Source: Myxococcota bacterium
Lineage (GTDB): Bacteria > Myxococcota_A > UBA796 > JAFGLY01
Direction: 5' to 3'
DNA: 64,000 bases
Assembly: GCA_024276675.1 (NCBI GenBank)
Contig: JAJRWT010000060.1
Coordinates: 1-64,000 of the forward strand
The notes under the pieces were generated by a model. The model was not told the origin of the DNA. It ran no database searches and was given only the letters and a program-made list of their open reading frames with translations. A program made the position numbers and the translations under genes. This document shows, piece by piece, positions 45,403-52,653 of this stretch; position 1 is the first letter of the stretch, and every line of letters begins with the position of its first letter.

Positions 45403-46718
45403 ACGGCCCCCCTCTCTCTCAACGCCTGGTCCAGGAAGTCCGCGAAGAGTTCGGCCCGGTTGCGCCAGCTCGCCCGGCGTGCCTGTCGGATGCGAGCATG
45501 GGCCATGGAAGCCGGGTCCTTCAAGGCCAGGGCCAGCGCCCGGTGGAAGCCAGCCCCGTCGGAGGCCACGGCCACCAGGTCCCCCACGTCGTCCAGCGGG
45601 GCGAAGTCTGTCATGACCACCGGCCTGCCCGCCGCCAGGTACTCGTTGACCTTCAAGGGGTAGATGGCCGCGGTGAAGTCCGTGTGGCGAAACGGTATGA
45701 TTCCTGCGTCGAAGGCCTTGAGAACCCCGGGTAGCTCGGTACCGGGCAGCGGCCCGAAGAGATGCACGTTGGGTAGAGCCTTCAGGCTGGCCCGGTCGGC
45801 CCGGTCCAGGCGCTCTGGCCCCACCAGTACAAAGGACCAGCCGGGTTCCTTGCGGGCCAGGTATTCAAGCAGCCCGGCGTCGACGCGCTGGTCCACGGTG
45901 CCGTGGTAGCCCACCACGGGAGAGGGGATATCGCGGAGCCACGGATGCAGCGCCTGCCCCGGGTGGGTTGCCCTGTTGAACAGATGGAAGTCCACCCCGT
46001 TGGGAACCATGTGCGCCCTGGGGTTGTGAATACGCCGGGTCTCCAGCAGGCGGGGCGAGGTGGCGATGAGGAGATCCACCTTCCGTAGCAGTTCTTCTTC
46101 GGCCAGGGCCGCGTGCCGGGCCTTCCATGGCGCCGCGGACATCTCGTCGTAACAGTAGTAGACCGAGAGGATCTCGCCCAGCCCACCCACCAGGCCAGCC
46201 CCGAAGAGCGGCTCCCAGGCGTTCACCAGGATGATCCGGCGCAGGCCCAGGTGCTCCACCGAGCGCTTGACCGCTCGGGCATATGCAGCCCGGTTGGCAC
46301 GCATCACCATGCGCCGGGCCGGGCCAGGCCGGAGCCTATTGTGGGGGATCATGGCGGGTGGATGCAGCAGGTGGATCTCCCCCCCCGGCACCGGGCGGGT
46401 CTCCATGAATCCCCCGAGTCGCCGCAAGGGCGTGACGGGAACGTGCAGATGCCCGTCGTGGTCATGGACCAGTGACTTGATGGTGCCGGGATGGTCCACG
46501 AAGAGCACCCGGTGCCCGGCGGCCCGCCCACCGCTCCGCCGGGCGAACTCCTTCATGAGTTCCACCGTGGACTTCAGGTACAGGCCGTCCCAGGTGGTGC
46601 CAGCCAGGCACACGATATCGCAGGGCCGGGGATGCTTCAGGGGAGAGGCTTCCGCCGTGCTGGAGCTGCCGCCCGGACGATGGCCGGGTTTGTCTTCAGG
46701 TGCATGATCGCGGCTCAT
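45399..46718 (-). CDS. GT-B fold glycosyltransferase (TuaH/GT1-like)
   Basis: 439 residues. The N-terminal CDIVCLAGTTWDGLYLKSTVELM and the C-terminal IPFRHTDFTAAIYPLKVNEYLAAGRPVVMT are typical of family 1/4 glycosyltransferases such as TuaH. SVYYCYDEMSA lies in the middle. ATG 46718 has GAGG 5 bases upstream and overlaps the sulfotransferase stop (ATGA); ATG 46733 is less well supported. It ends in an ATGA overlap with the flippase gene. Donor and acceptor sugars are unknown. Confidence 0.87.
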   Translation of the reverse strand: MSRDHAPEDKPGHRPGGSSSTAEASPLKHPRPCDIVCLAGTTWDGLYLKSTVELMKEFARRSGGRAAGHRVLFVDHPGTIKSLVHDHDGHLHVPVTPLRRLGGFMETRPVPGGEIHLLHPPAMIPHNRLRPGPARRMVMRANRAAYARAVKRSVEHLGLRRIILVNAWEPLFGAGLVGGLGEILSVYYCYDEMSAAPWKARHAALAEEELLRKVDLLIATSPRLLETRRIHNPRAHMVPNGVDFHLFNRATHPGQALHPWLRDIPSPVVGYHGTVDQRVDAGLLEYLARKEPGWSFVLVGPERLDRADRASLKALPNVHLFGPLPGTELPGVLKAFDAGIIPFRHTDFTAAIYPLKVNEYLAAGRPVVMTDFAPLDDVGDLVAVASDGAGFHRALALALKDPASMAHARIRQARRASWRNRAELFADFLDQALRERGAV

Positions 46719-47809
46719 CTGAACCTCAGCCATGGGGAGTAGTCTTTGTGTTCTCGCCTGTGTCGAAACGGAGTCCTGGCTCCGGCGACAGGGCCGCTGC
46801 CTCGCCGGACCTGCAAGCGGTCGTGGGTGACAAAAACGGCCGCCACGGCATGATCCAGGAGACCGTACCCAAGCCCGCCAAGCAGGTCGCGGGGTTTCAG
46901 GGAGCGGGCGCGATGCCGCGGATCGTACCGGGGAGGCACCGTGTATCCAAAAGCCTCCAGCGTCTCGGCCGCCACCCAGTGGAAGCGCCTCTTGCGCCAC
47001 TGGCCCCATTCCTTCCACCTCCCTACCGGCTTGAAGTCGCTGCTCCTGGGAATGGGTTTCCAGCTAAGCTCGCCCGACTCGTGACGCAGGGTCGAGGAGC
47101 CCTTCACGGGAATGGAATGTACGACCCGGAAATCGAAACGGTCCTTTTCCAGGCCCAGGAACTCCAGCACCGGCTCCAGGCTGGCCCGCGGGTTCTCCAG
47201 GACATCCTCGAAGCGCAGCACCAGGCAGTGACGACGGCCCACTTTTTCCATGTACTCCAACAGCCGACGGGTCCGGGATTCCCAGTGGTAGAGGCCGGCC
47301 TCGAAGCTCCAGCCGAAACTGCGCATACCCGATGCTACCACGTCTCTGCCGTCTCGCATCACCACCAGGGCTCGCGCTCCCGGAAAGAGCCCCTGCAGAA
47401 GCTCCAGGTTGGCGATGTCGGGGGTCTTGAGGAGTAGACGCTGGCCCGGGCGGATTTGCTCCGCTCCGGCACGGGAGGTCAGAAAATCCTGGATGGCGCC
47501 ACCAAAACGCCCCAGCAGCTCGTCCTCGGCCCCTCTGCCATGGGGCCAGTCGGGGCTCCAGTGCGATGTGACGGCCCGCAGGTATGCAAGGAGATCTGGC
47601 GCCTCGGCCAGGAAATAGTCCTCGGGGATGGGCGAGGGCAACAGCCGTGGATGGCTGGAAAGCACGTTCCACAGGAAATTTGTGCCCGTGCGACGGGTCG
47701 CGCCCATGACGAGCACGGGAGGACCCGCCAGGCCCGGGGCTTGCCAGGCCGTGGCCTGGGCCGTGTCGCGCCCGGGGATTCCATCGAGGAAGGAGCTGCT
47801 TCCCGACAT
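46715..47809 (-). CDS. PAPS-dependent sulfotransferase
   Basis: 364 residues. The 5'-phosphosulfate loop is VMGATRRTGTNFLWNVL with the conserved Arg-Thr-Gly-Thr, and the 3'-phosphate motif is VVMRDGRDVVASGM. RFEDVLENPRASLEPVLEFLGL is the usual downstream helix. The fold is that of eukaryote-like sulfotransferases (Sulfotransfer_1/3). Lying between a methyltransferase and a glycosyltransferase with tight overlaps, it probably sulfates the polysaccharide or its precursor. No PAPS-making genes are in this window. Confidence 0.9.
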   Translation of the reverse strand: MSGSSSFLDGIPGRDTAQATAWQAPGLAGPPVLVMGATRRTGTNFLWNVLSSHPRLLPSPIPEDYFLAEAPDLLAYLRAVTSHWSPDWPHGRGAEDELLGRFGGAIQDFLTSRAGAEQIRPGQRLLLKTPDIANLELLQGLFPGARALVVMRDGRDVVASGMRSFGWSFEAGLYHWESRTRRLLEYMEKVGRRHCLVLRFEDVLENPRASLEPVLEFLGLEKDRFDFRVVHSIPVKGSSTLRHESGELSWKPIPRSSDFKPVGRWKEWGQWRKRRFHWVAAETLEAFGYTVPPRYDPRHRARSLKPRDLLGGLGYGLLDHAVAAVFVTHDRLQVRRGSGPVAGARTPFRHRREHKDYSPWLRFR

Positions 47810-47810
47810 G

Positions 47811-48458
47811 TCATTTCTCCGCGATGAGCCATGTACAGATGGGGTACTTGCTGTTGTTCCCCCACAGTGGCAAGGCCAGGGGAGACGGGCGCCGGTAGCG
47901 GGACTGGATGCGCGTCAGTCGAGCCAGCACCATCAACAGTGCCCTGCGATTGCCGAAGCCGGCGGCCTGGTGAACCCTGGAGAAGTCCGCCGCAAGGTGC
48001 CGCCAGCCGTCGGGCGAGAACCTCCAGTAGTCCCTGGGGCTTGGGTGGTGGGGCATGGTGAACACCGAGGTGTGGATGGCCAGTCCGCCGGGCTTCAGCA
48101 CCCTGTGGGACTCGCTCATGGCTGCCCGGGGATCGGGTACATGCTCAAGCACCATGTCGGAAAGGATGACGTCCACGCTGGCGTCGGGAACCTGGTCAAG
48201 GTTCTGGATATCGTGCCTGGGCCATGCAAGGCCATAGAAAGTGACGCCCGGCATGAAGCCCGGCAGTACGGGCTTCCAGTCGGAGACCGCAAGGCCGATC
48301 CCCGATGGCGCCAGTGATTCCAGTGTGCTCCCCATGGCGCGGTACATGTGATACCGAACCAGGTCTACGCGGGACGGCGCATCCGGCACCGCCTCCAACG
48401 CGGACAACCAGGGGGGATCCTTCGAGATACCTTCCGCGCCTCTGTGGCTGTCGTTCAT
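47811..48458 (-). CDS. SAM-dependent methyltransferase
   Basis: 215 residues. The motif IV region is VDVILSDMVLEHVPDPRAAMSESHRVLKPGG, a Methyltransf_11 signature. The N-terminal part before it is short, and motif I is poorly marked (LAPSGIGLAVSDW), so SAM binding needs checking. ATG 48458 has AAGGGA upstream. It is first in the operon methyltransferase, sulfotransferase, glycosyltransferase, flippase. A strong sigma-54 promoter lies 44 bases beyond the ATG. It is probably a sugar methyltransferase. Confidence 0.78.
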   Translation of the reverse strand: MNDSHRGAEGISKDPPWLSALEAVPDAPSRVDLVRYHMYRAMGSTLESLAPSGIGLAVSDWKPVLPGFMPGVTFYGLAWPRHDIQNLDQVPDASVDVILSDMVLEHVPDPRAAMSESHRVLKPGGLAIHTSVFTMPHHPSPRDYWRFSPDGWRHLAADFSRVHQAAGFGNRRALLMVLARLTRIQSRYRRPSPLALPLWGNNSKYPICTWLIAEK

Positions 48459-48501
48459 GTTCGTTCCCTTTCTTTTTCCTGCATACTTGCATAGTCTTTC
48501 A

Positions 48502-48516
48502 GCAAGTTCCGTACCA
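48502..48516 (-). promoter_or_regulatory. Sigma-54 promoter (-24/-12) for the methyltransferase-sulfotransferase-glycosyltransferase-flippase operon
   Basis: Minus strand TGGTACGGAACTTGCT, the same -24 block (TGGTACG) and -12 block (TTGCT) as the STAS promoter, with TGG-N10-GC spacing. Confidence 0.72.
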
Positions 48517-48692
48517 GCATCCGCCAGCACCCCGGCACGCGACTCGTGGGCCGCGGCCAGGTGTCGGACCCGGCAGGAGCGGCTGGCAGGGCCCTCACCG
48601 TCTCCAGCACCAGCCAAGGTGTGAGCCCGGGAGGGACGGGGACCCGACGGCTGCTGGTGGCCATGGCCATTCCGTCGCGTACCCGGAACGGT

Positions 48693-49883
48693 TCAGCCCT
48701 GGTGGGGCCCCGGGATCTTGGGGAGTATGGACGAGAATTCCCCGTGCTCCCCGGGCAGTTGCCCGGGAAAGGAGACCAGGAACTCCACGCCGCCGGAGTC
48801 CGGGTTTCGTACCCGGATATAGCCGCCGTGCAGGTCGGCGATGCGCGAAGCAATGGAAAGACCCAGGCCAGTGCCTTCGGTTCGGGTGGTGACAAAGGGA
48901 TCGAAGATGGTCTCCAGCATATCCTGCGGTATGGGCGGCCCGTTGTTGCGAATCAATATGTTGTGGCCGGCCCTGCTGTCCTGGGCCCGTTGGCTAACCT
49001 CCACCAGGATCCGCCCGTTCTCGGTTGGACCTTCGGCCAGGGCCTGCAGCCCGTTCAGAACTATGGCCATTACCAGTTGCACGAGTTGGTCACGGTCTCC
49101 CAGGATCAAGTTCCTGCCGGTGACCAGGTTGGCTTCCATGCGGACATCCTGTCGCCGCGCCTGTGCGCCCACCAGATCAAGCACCCTGCCCAGCACCGAG
49201 GCCAGGTCCACCTGGGACATGGAAGGCGGCGGTGGGCGGGCGAATCCCAGGAAGCGTTCCAGCAACCTGGTGAGACGATCGATCTCTTCAAGGTGCAGCT
49301 CCATCATGCGGCGCTCGGTGCTCTCTTCTGCAAGGCCGTCCCGGACGATCTCCGCAGTGCCTCGCATGGCGTGCAGGGGATTCTTGATCTCGTGGGCCAG
49401 GCCCGCCGTCAACTGCCCCAGGGCTCCCAACCTCCAGCTCCTCACCAGCAGGTCCCGGGTTTTCTGCAGATCGTGGAGCGTGGTGGTGAGACGGGCTGCA
49501 AGCCCCTGCTGGCGCAGTCTCTCCTTGCGTTCCCTGTCCACCACGAGCCCCGTCACCACGCCCACCACCACGTAGAGCGCCATCTCCAGGATCTTTTCGA
49601 TACTGCTGCCCGGATCGCTGTAGGACCAGTGGGCGAAGGCATGGGGCAGGTAGATGACGATGACACCAAGGGCAAGGGCCATCCCTCCGCGCACGCCGGC
49701 GAAGAAGGCGGCGGATATGATGGGAAGGTAGTAGAGTCTTCGCGCAACGTCGTGAATCCACGGATATGCAGCCGGGCTGGCGTAGTGCAGGAGCGTGATG
49801 GCCAGCAGAGGCAGCCACACCGCCAGCAGCGGCCTGGACCCCAGGAGGACTCGCAGGCTGCTATGGAGAGCGCTCGATTCCAT
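48693..49883 (-). CDS. NtrB-type membrane sensor histidine kinase
   Basis: 396 residues: about four TM helices in the first 115 residues, then HisKA with H164 in AGLAHEIKNPLHAM, a HATPase with N box (MAIVLNGLQAL, an atypical LNGLQ where NAxQ is usual), and [12 protein letters not shown]. The start is ATG 49883, overlapping the response-regulator stop by 23 bases. The longer frame would add a region overlapping the neighbour. No PAS or periplasmic domain, so the TM bundle itself may sense. It is the natural partner of the adjacent NtrC-type regulator. Confidence 0.88.
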   Translation of the reverse strand: MESSALHSSLRVLLGSRPLLAVWLPLLAITLLHYASPAAYPWIHDVARRLYYLPIISAAFFAGVRGGMALALGVIVIYLPHAFAHWSYSDPGSSIEKILEMALYVVVGVVTGLVVDRERKERLRQQGLAARLTTTLHDLQKTRDLLVRSWRLGALGQLTAGLAHEIKNPLHAMRGTAEIVRDGLAEESTERRMMELHLEEIDRLTRLLERFLGFARPPPPSMSQVDLASVLGRVLDLVGAQARRQDVRMEANLVTGRNLILGDRDQLVQLVMAIVLNGLQALAEGPTENGRILVEVSQRAQDSRAGHNILIRNNGPPIPQDMLETIFDPFVTTRTEGTGLGLSIASRIADLHGGYIRVRNPDSGGVEFLVSFPGQLPGEHGEFSSILPKIPGPHQG

Positions 49884-51225
49884 GTTTTTCCACCCGGTAG
49901 ACCAGGATGTGCCGGGGAACACCCAGCCGGCGCGCGGCCGCCGAAATGTTGCCATCACATTGCTCCAGGGTGTATGCAATGACCTGCCGCTCGATGTCCA
50001 CCAGGCTTATGCGCTCCGGAAGCGCCTGGAGCCAATCCGCCCCGGCCTGGGGCAGGTCAGGCCCTTCCGACGGCAGATCCTCCAGTCGAACAGACATGCC
50101 AGGCGCCAGGATGGCCAGCCTTTCGCAGACGTTTTCCAACTCCCGGACGTTGCCCGGCCACGAGCCCTCACGGAGCCTGTCCATGACCACATCCGGAATC
50201 GAGAGATCCCTGTCGCCGGCGTAGCGGGCGATGAAGTGCCTGGCCAGGGCTTCGATGTCGTCACGCCGCTCCCGCAACGGTGGCACCCGTAACTCCACCA
50301 CGGCGAGACGGAAGTAGAGATCCTCGCGGAACCTGCCCGCCTCAACCTCTTCCCGCAGGTTGCGATTGGTGGCGGCCACCACGCGCACGTCCACCGCCAC
50401 CGGGTCGTCGCTCCCCACCACGTCCACCATTCTTTCCTGCAGAACCCGCAGCAACCTGCCCTGAAGGCTCAAGGGGATCTCCGCCACCTCGTCCAGGAAC
50501 AGTGTACCGCCCCGGGCCTTGCGAAAGCGGCCGAGACGAGAACGGGATGCCCCCGTGAAAGCCCCCCGCTCGTGGCCGAAAAGCTCGCTCTCGATGAGAT
50601 CGCCCGGCAGGGCCGCACAGCTCAGCGTAACGAAAGGGCCGTCGGCCCTGCGGCTGCGTACATGCAGCCTGCGGGCCACCAGTTCCTTGCCGGTACCGCT
50701 TTCGCCCAGCACGACCACCGTGGAGTCGGCTCGGGCCAGCCGATCCACCACCGACAACAACTGGCGCATCACCTGCGAGTTCCCGATAATGGGTCGTTCC
50801 ACGCCGGAGAGACGCTGTCGCAGGGCCCTGTTGTCGGCCGCCAGGCGGGATCGCTCCGCTGCCCTCCGCACCACCAACTCCAACTGTTGGCGATTGAAGG
50901 GCTTTGCCACCACGTCGTAGGCGCCCTCTCTCATGGCCTGTACACCCACGTCCAGGCTCCCGTATGCCGTCACCACTATGACCGGAATCTCGGGCCTGAA
51001 CTCACGCACACGTCGTACCACCTCCATGCCATCCACCCGCGGCATCCGCAGGTCCGTCAGCACCACGTCCGGGACGAATTCCTGGAACATCCTCAGACCT
51101 TCCTCGCCATCACTGGCCAGTACCACGTGGAAACCCGCCCTGCGCAGGTTGTGGGCAGCTACTTCCCGGCCCGTGGCATCGTCATCGATGAACAACACCC
51201 GGATGCTCGTGTCTTTCTTGTGCAT
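49861..51225 (-). CDS. NtrC-family sigma-54-dependent response regulator
   Basis: 454 residues: receiver (D14-D16 pocket, D58 acceptor, AKPFN lysine), AAA+ domain with GESGTGKE, GAFTGA and LFLDEVAE, and a Fis-type HTH (NISAAARRLGVPRHILVYRVEKHG). All sigma-54 activation residues are intact. It is transcribed with the sensor kinase gene. A sigma-54-like promoter lies at 51282-51296, suggesting autoregulation or control by the other regulator at 24.9 kb. Confidence 0.93.
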   Translation of the reverse strand: MHKKDTSIRVLFIDDDATGREVAAHNLRRAGFHVVLASDGEEGLRMFQEFVPDVVLTDLRMPRVDGMEVVRRVREFRPEIPVIVVTAYGSLDVGVQAMREGAYDVVAKPFNRQQLELVVRRAAERSRLAADNRALRQRLSGVERPIIGNSQVMRQLLSVVDRLARADSTVVVLGESGTGKELVARRLHVRSRRADGPFVTLSCAALPGDLIESELFGHERGAFTGASRSRLGRFRKARGGTLFLDEVAEIPLSLQGRLLRVLQERMVDVVGSDDPVAVDVRVVAATNRNLREEVEAGRFREDLYFRLAVVELRVPPLRERRDDIEALARHFIARYAGDRDLSIPDVVMDRLREGSWPGNVRELENVCERLAILAPGMSVRLEDLPSEGPDLPQAGADWLQALPERISLVDIERQVIAYTLEQCDGNISAAARRLGVPRHILVYRVEKHGIERSP

Positions 51226-51281
51226 GGTGTATTTCCCCCCAATGGCCGATGGTAGCAGGCTCCCTCCCTGTCAGCAGGTCT

Positions 51282-51296
51282 GCAAGCTGCCTGCCA
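51282..51296 (-). promoter_or_regulatory. Sigma-54 promoter for the ntrC/ntrB-type pair
   Basis: Minus strand TGGCAGGCAGCTTGCA: TGG-N10-GC with TTGCA at -12. Half of a 10-bp inverted repeat (see 51283-51336) lies inside it. Confidence 0.6.
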
Positions 51297-51336
51297 AGGG
51301 AAGAGCACCAAGTCAAAACCAGCCAATAGGCAGCTT
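51283..51336. repeat. 10-bp inverted repeat flanking the ntrC-type promoter
   Basis: CAAGCTGCCT (51283-51292) is exactly inverted as AGGCAGCTTG (51327-51336), 34 bases apart. The first arm overlaps the -12 half of the promoter. It may be a regulator site or chance. Confidence 0.4.
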
Positions 51337-51492
51337 GTACCGGCCATATAACTCTTACATGCCACAAGGTTGCTGATGGCCTGAAGGCGACAGTGAAGAA
51401 TAACGGCCAAGGAACAGCAGTATATTCTACAACCGGCGACAGGCTTGATCCCTGGCCCAACCGCCCAGGGCAACACAGCCTGCTCCGGTTGC

Positions 51493-51879
51493 TCAGGCGA
51501 ATGGGCGCCCACGCAGCAGGATGGCGCTCAGGCCCCGACAGAAGCGCTCCCAGCCCGGCGGGTAGCCGTTGGAGCCATCCGCTGTCAGGTGGCGTCGCCC
51601 CCAACGGATGCGCAGGGACCAGGATGTGCCGTCCACGATTGATTCGTGTGGATGGTAGTCACGCAGCCAGCTCCAGGCATCGAGCTGGTCCAGCAGGTCG
51701 CGGAAGCGTTCCCATGAATGGTCTCCCACGTCCAGCTCAGTCTGTTCCACCGTCTGGAAACCGTAGTCGCTGCGCGTGTAGCGCAGGAGTCCATCGTGCA
51801 GCTCGACATCGTAGGACGGCCCCGTATAGCCGCCCACGGCCACGTGGAAACGGGTGGGTTGGATGACACGGCGAAGCAT
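51493..51879 (-). CDS. Hypothetical protein, 128 residues
   Basis: Not recognised. It is a small acidic/aromatic protein with beta-rich character (FHVAVGGYTGPSYDVELHDG, SWSLRIRWGRRHLTADG) ending RGLSAILLRGRPFA. The layout resembles a family of short bacterial proteins of unknown function rather than any enzyme. No signal peptide or TM segment. ATG 51879 has GGTGG upstream. The codon pattern matches its neighbours, so it is probably a real gene. It lies between the ntrC-type gene and ssb. Confidence 0.6.
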   Translation of the reverse strand: MLRRVIQPTRFHVAVGGYTGPSYDVELHDGLLRYTRSDYGFQTVEQTELDVGDHSWERFRDLLDQLDAWSWLRDYHPHESIVDGTSWSLRIRWGRRHLTADGSNGYPPGWERFCRGLSAILLRGRPFA

Positions 51880-51989
51880 CGGGCCACCAGGAAACGACTG
51901 TGAGCCGTTGGGAAAAAGGCTGCCGGCTCATGGCGTAGCCAGAGGCGCCAGGAACTGGACAGGGGTATCGGGACGGAGGCCAGGGGAAC

Positions 51990-52481
51990 TCAGAATGGGA
52001 CGTCGTCGTCGAAGGGGGGGGGGCCCTCCGGGTCCACCGCGGCCGGGGAGACAGGGGGGGCCGGCCTTGGCTGCGACGGCCTGCCCGAGGGCTGCGGGCC
52101 CTGGTTGTAGGAGCCTCCGTCATGATCCATGGCAGGCCTGCGCACTTGGGAACCACCACCACCCAGGAAGCGGATGTTGTCGGCTATGATCTCGGTGGTC
52201 CAGCGGTCCTGGCCGTTCCGGTCCTGCCATTTCTGGGTCTGGATCCGTCCTTCTACGTAGATCTGCCTTCCCTTGCTCAGGTATTGGGCGACGTTTTCGG
52301 CCTGACGCCCGAACACCACCACCCGATGCCACTCGGTGTGATCGCTCCAGTTGCCATCGCGATCACGACGACGTTCATTGGTGGCTATTCTCAGCTTTGT
52401 GATCGCGGTACCGTTGGCGGTGGTGCGAAGCTCGGGATCCTGGCCCAGGTTTCCGATGAGGATTGCCTTGTTGACAGTCAT
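51990..52481 (-). CDS. ssb: Single-stranded DNA-binding protein
   Basis: 163 residues. The OB fold starts MTVNKAILIGNLGQDPELR and includes WHRVVVFGRQAENVAQYLSKG and the IYVEGRIQTQKWQDRNGQ block. A Gly/Pro-rich linker and the acidic tip DDDVPF follow, which recruits partner proteins. ATG 52481 has GGAG 6 bases upstream; the longer open frame overlaps the peptidase gene and is not supported. Cytoplasmic, replication and repair. Confidence 0.96.
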   Translation of the reverse strand: MTVNKAILIGNLGQDPELRTTANGTAITKLRIATNERRRDRDGNWSDHTEWHRVVVFGRQAENVAQYLSKGRQIYVEGRIQTQKWQDRNGQDRWTTEIIADNIRFLGGGGSQVRRPAMDHDGGSYNQGPQPSGRPSQPRPAPPVSPAAVDPEGPPPFDDDVPF

Positions 52482-52653
52482 GATGACTCCATGTTTACGT
52501 TGAAGACCGATAACACAGGAACTATAGGAACTCTTGCCGCCGGGTGCCGTTGGTGGCCCACGACGCGTGGACCTTCCGCTCGCATCTCCGGGATCAAGAT
52601 AACGCACATGAGCGATCATGGTATCCGGGTTTTCCGGTCCCGGCTCCCCCAGT

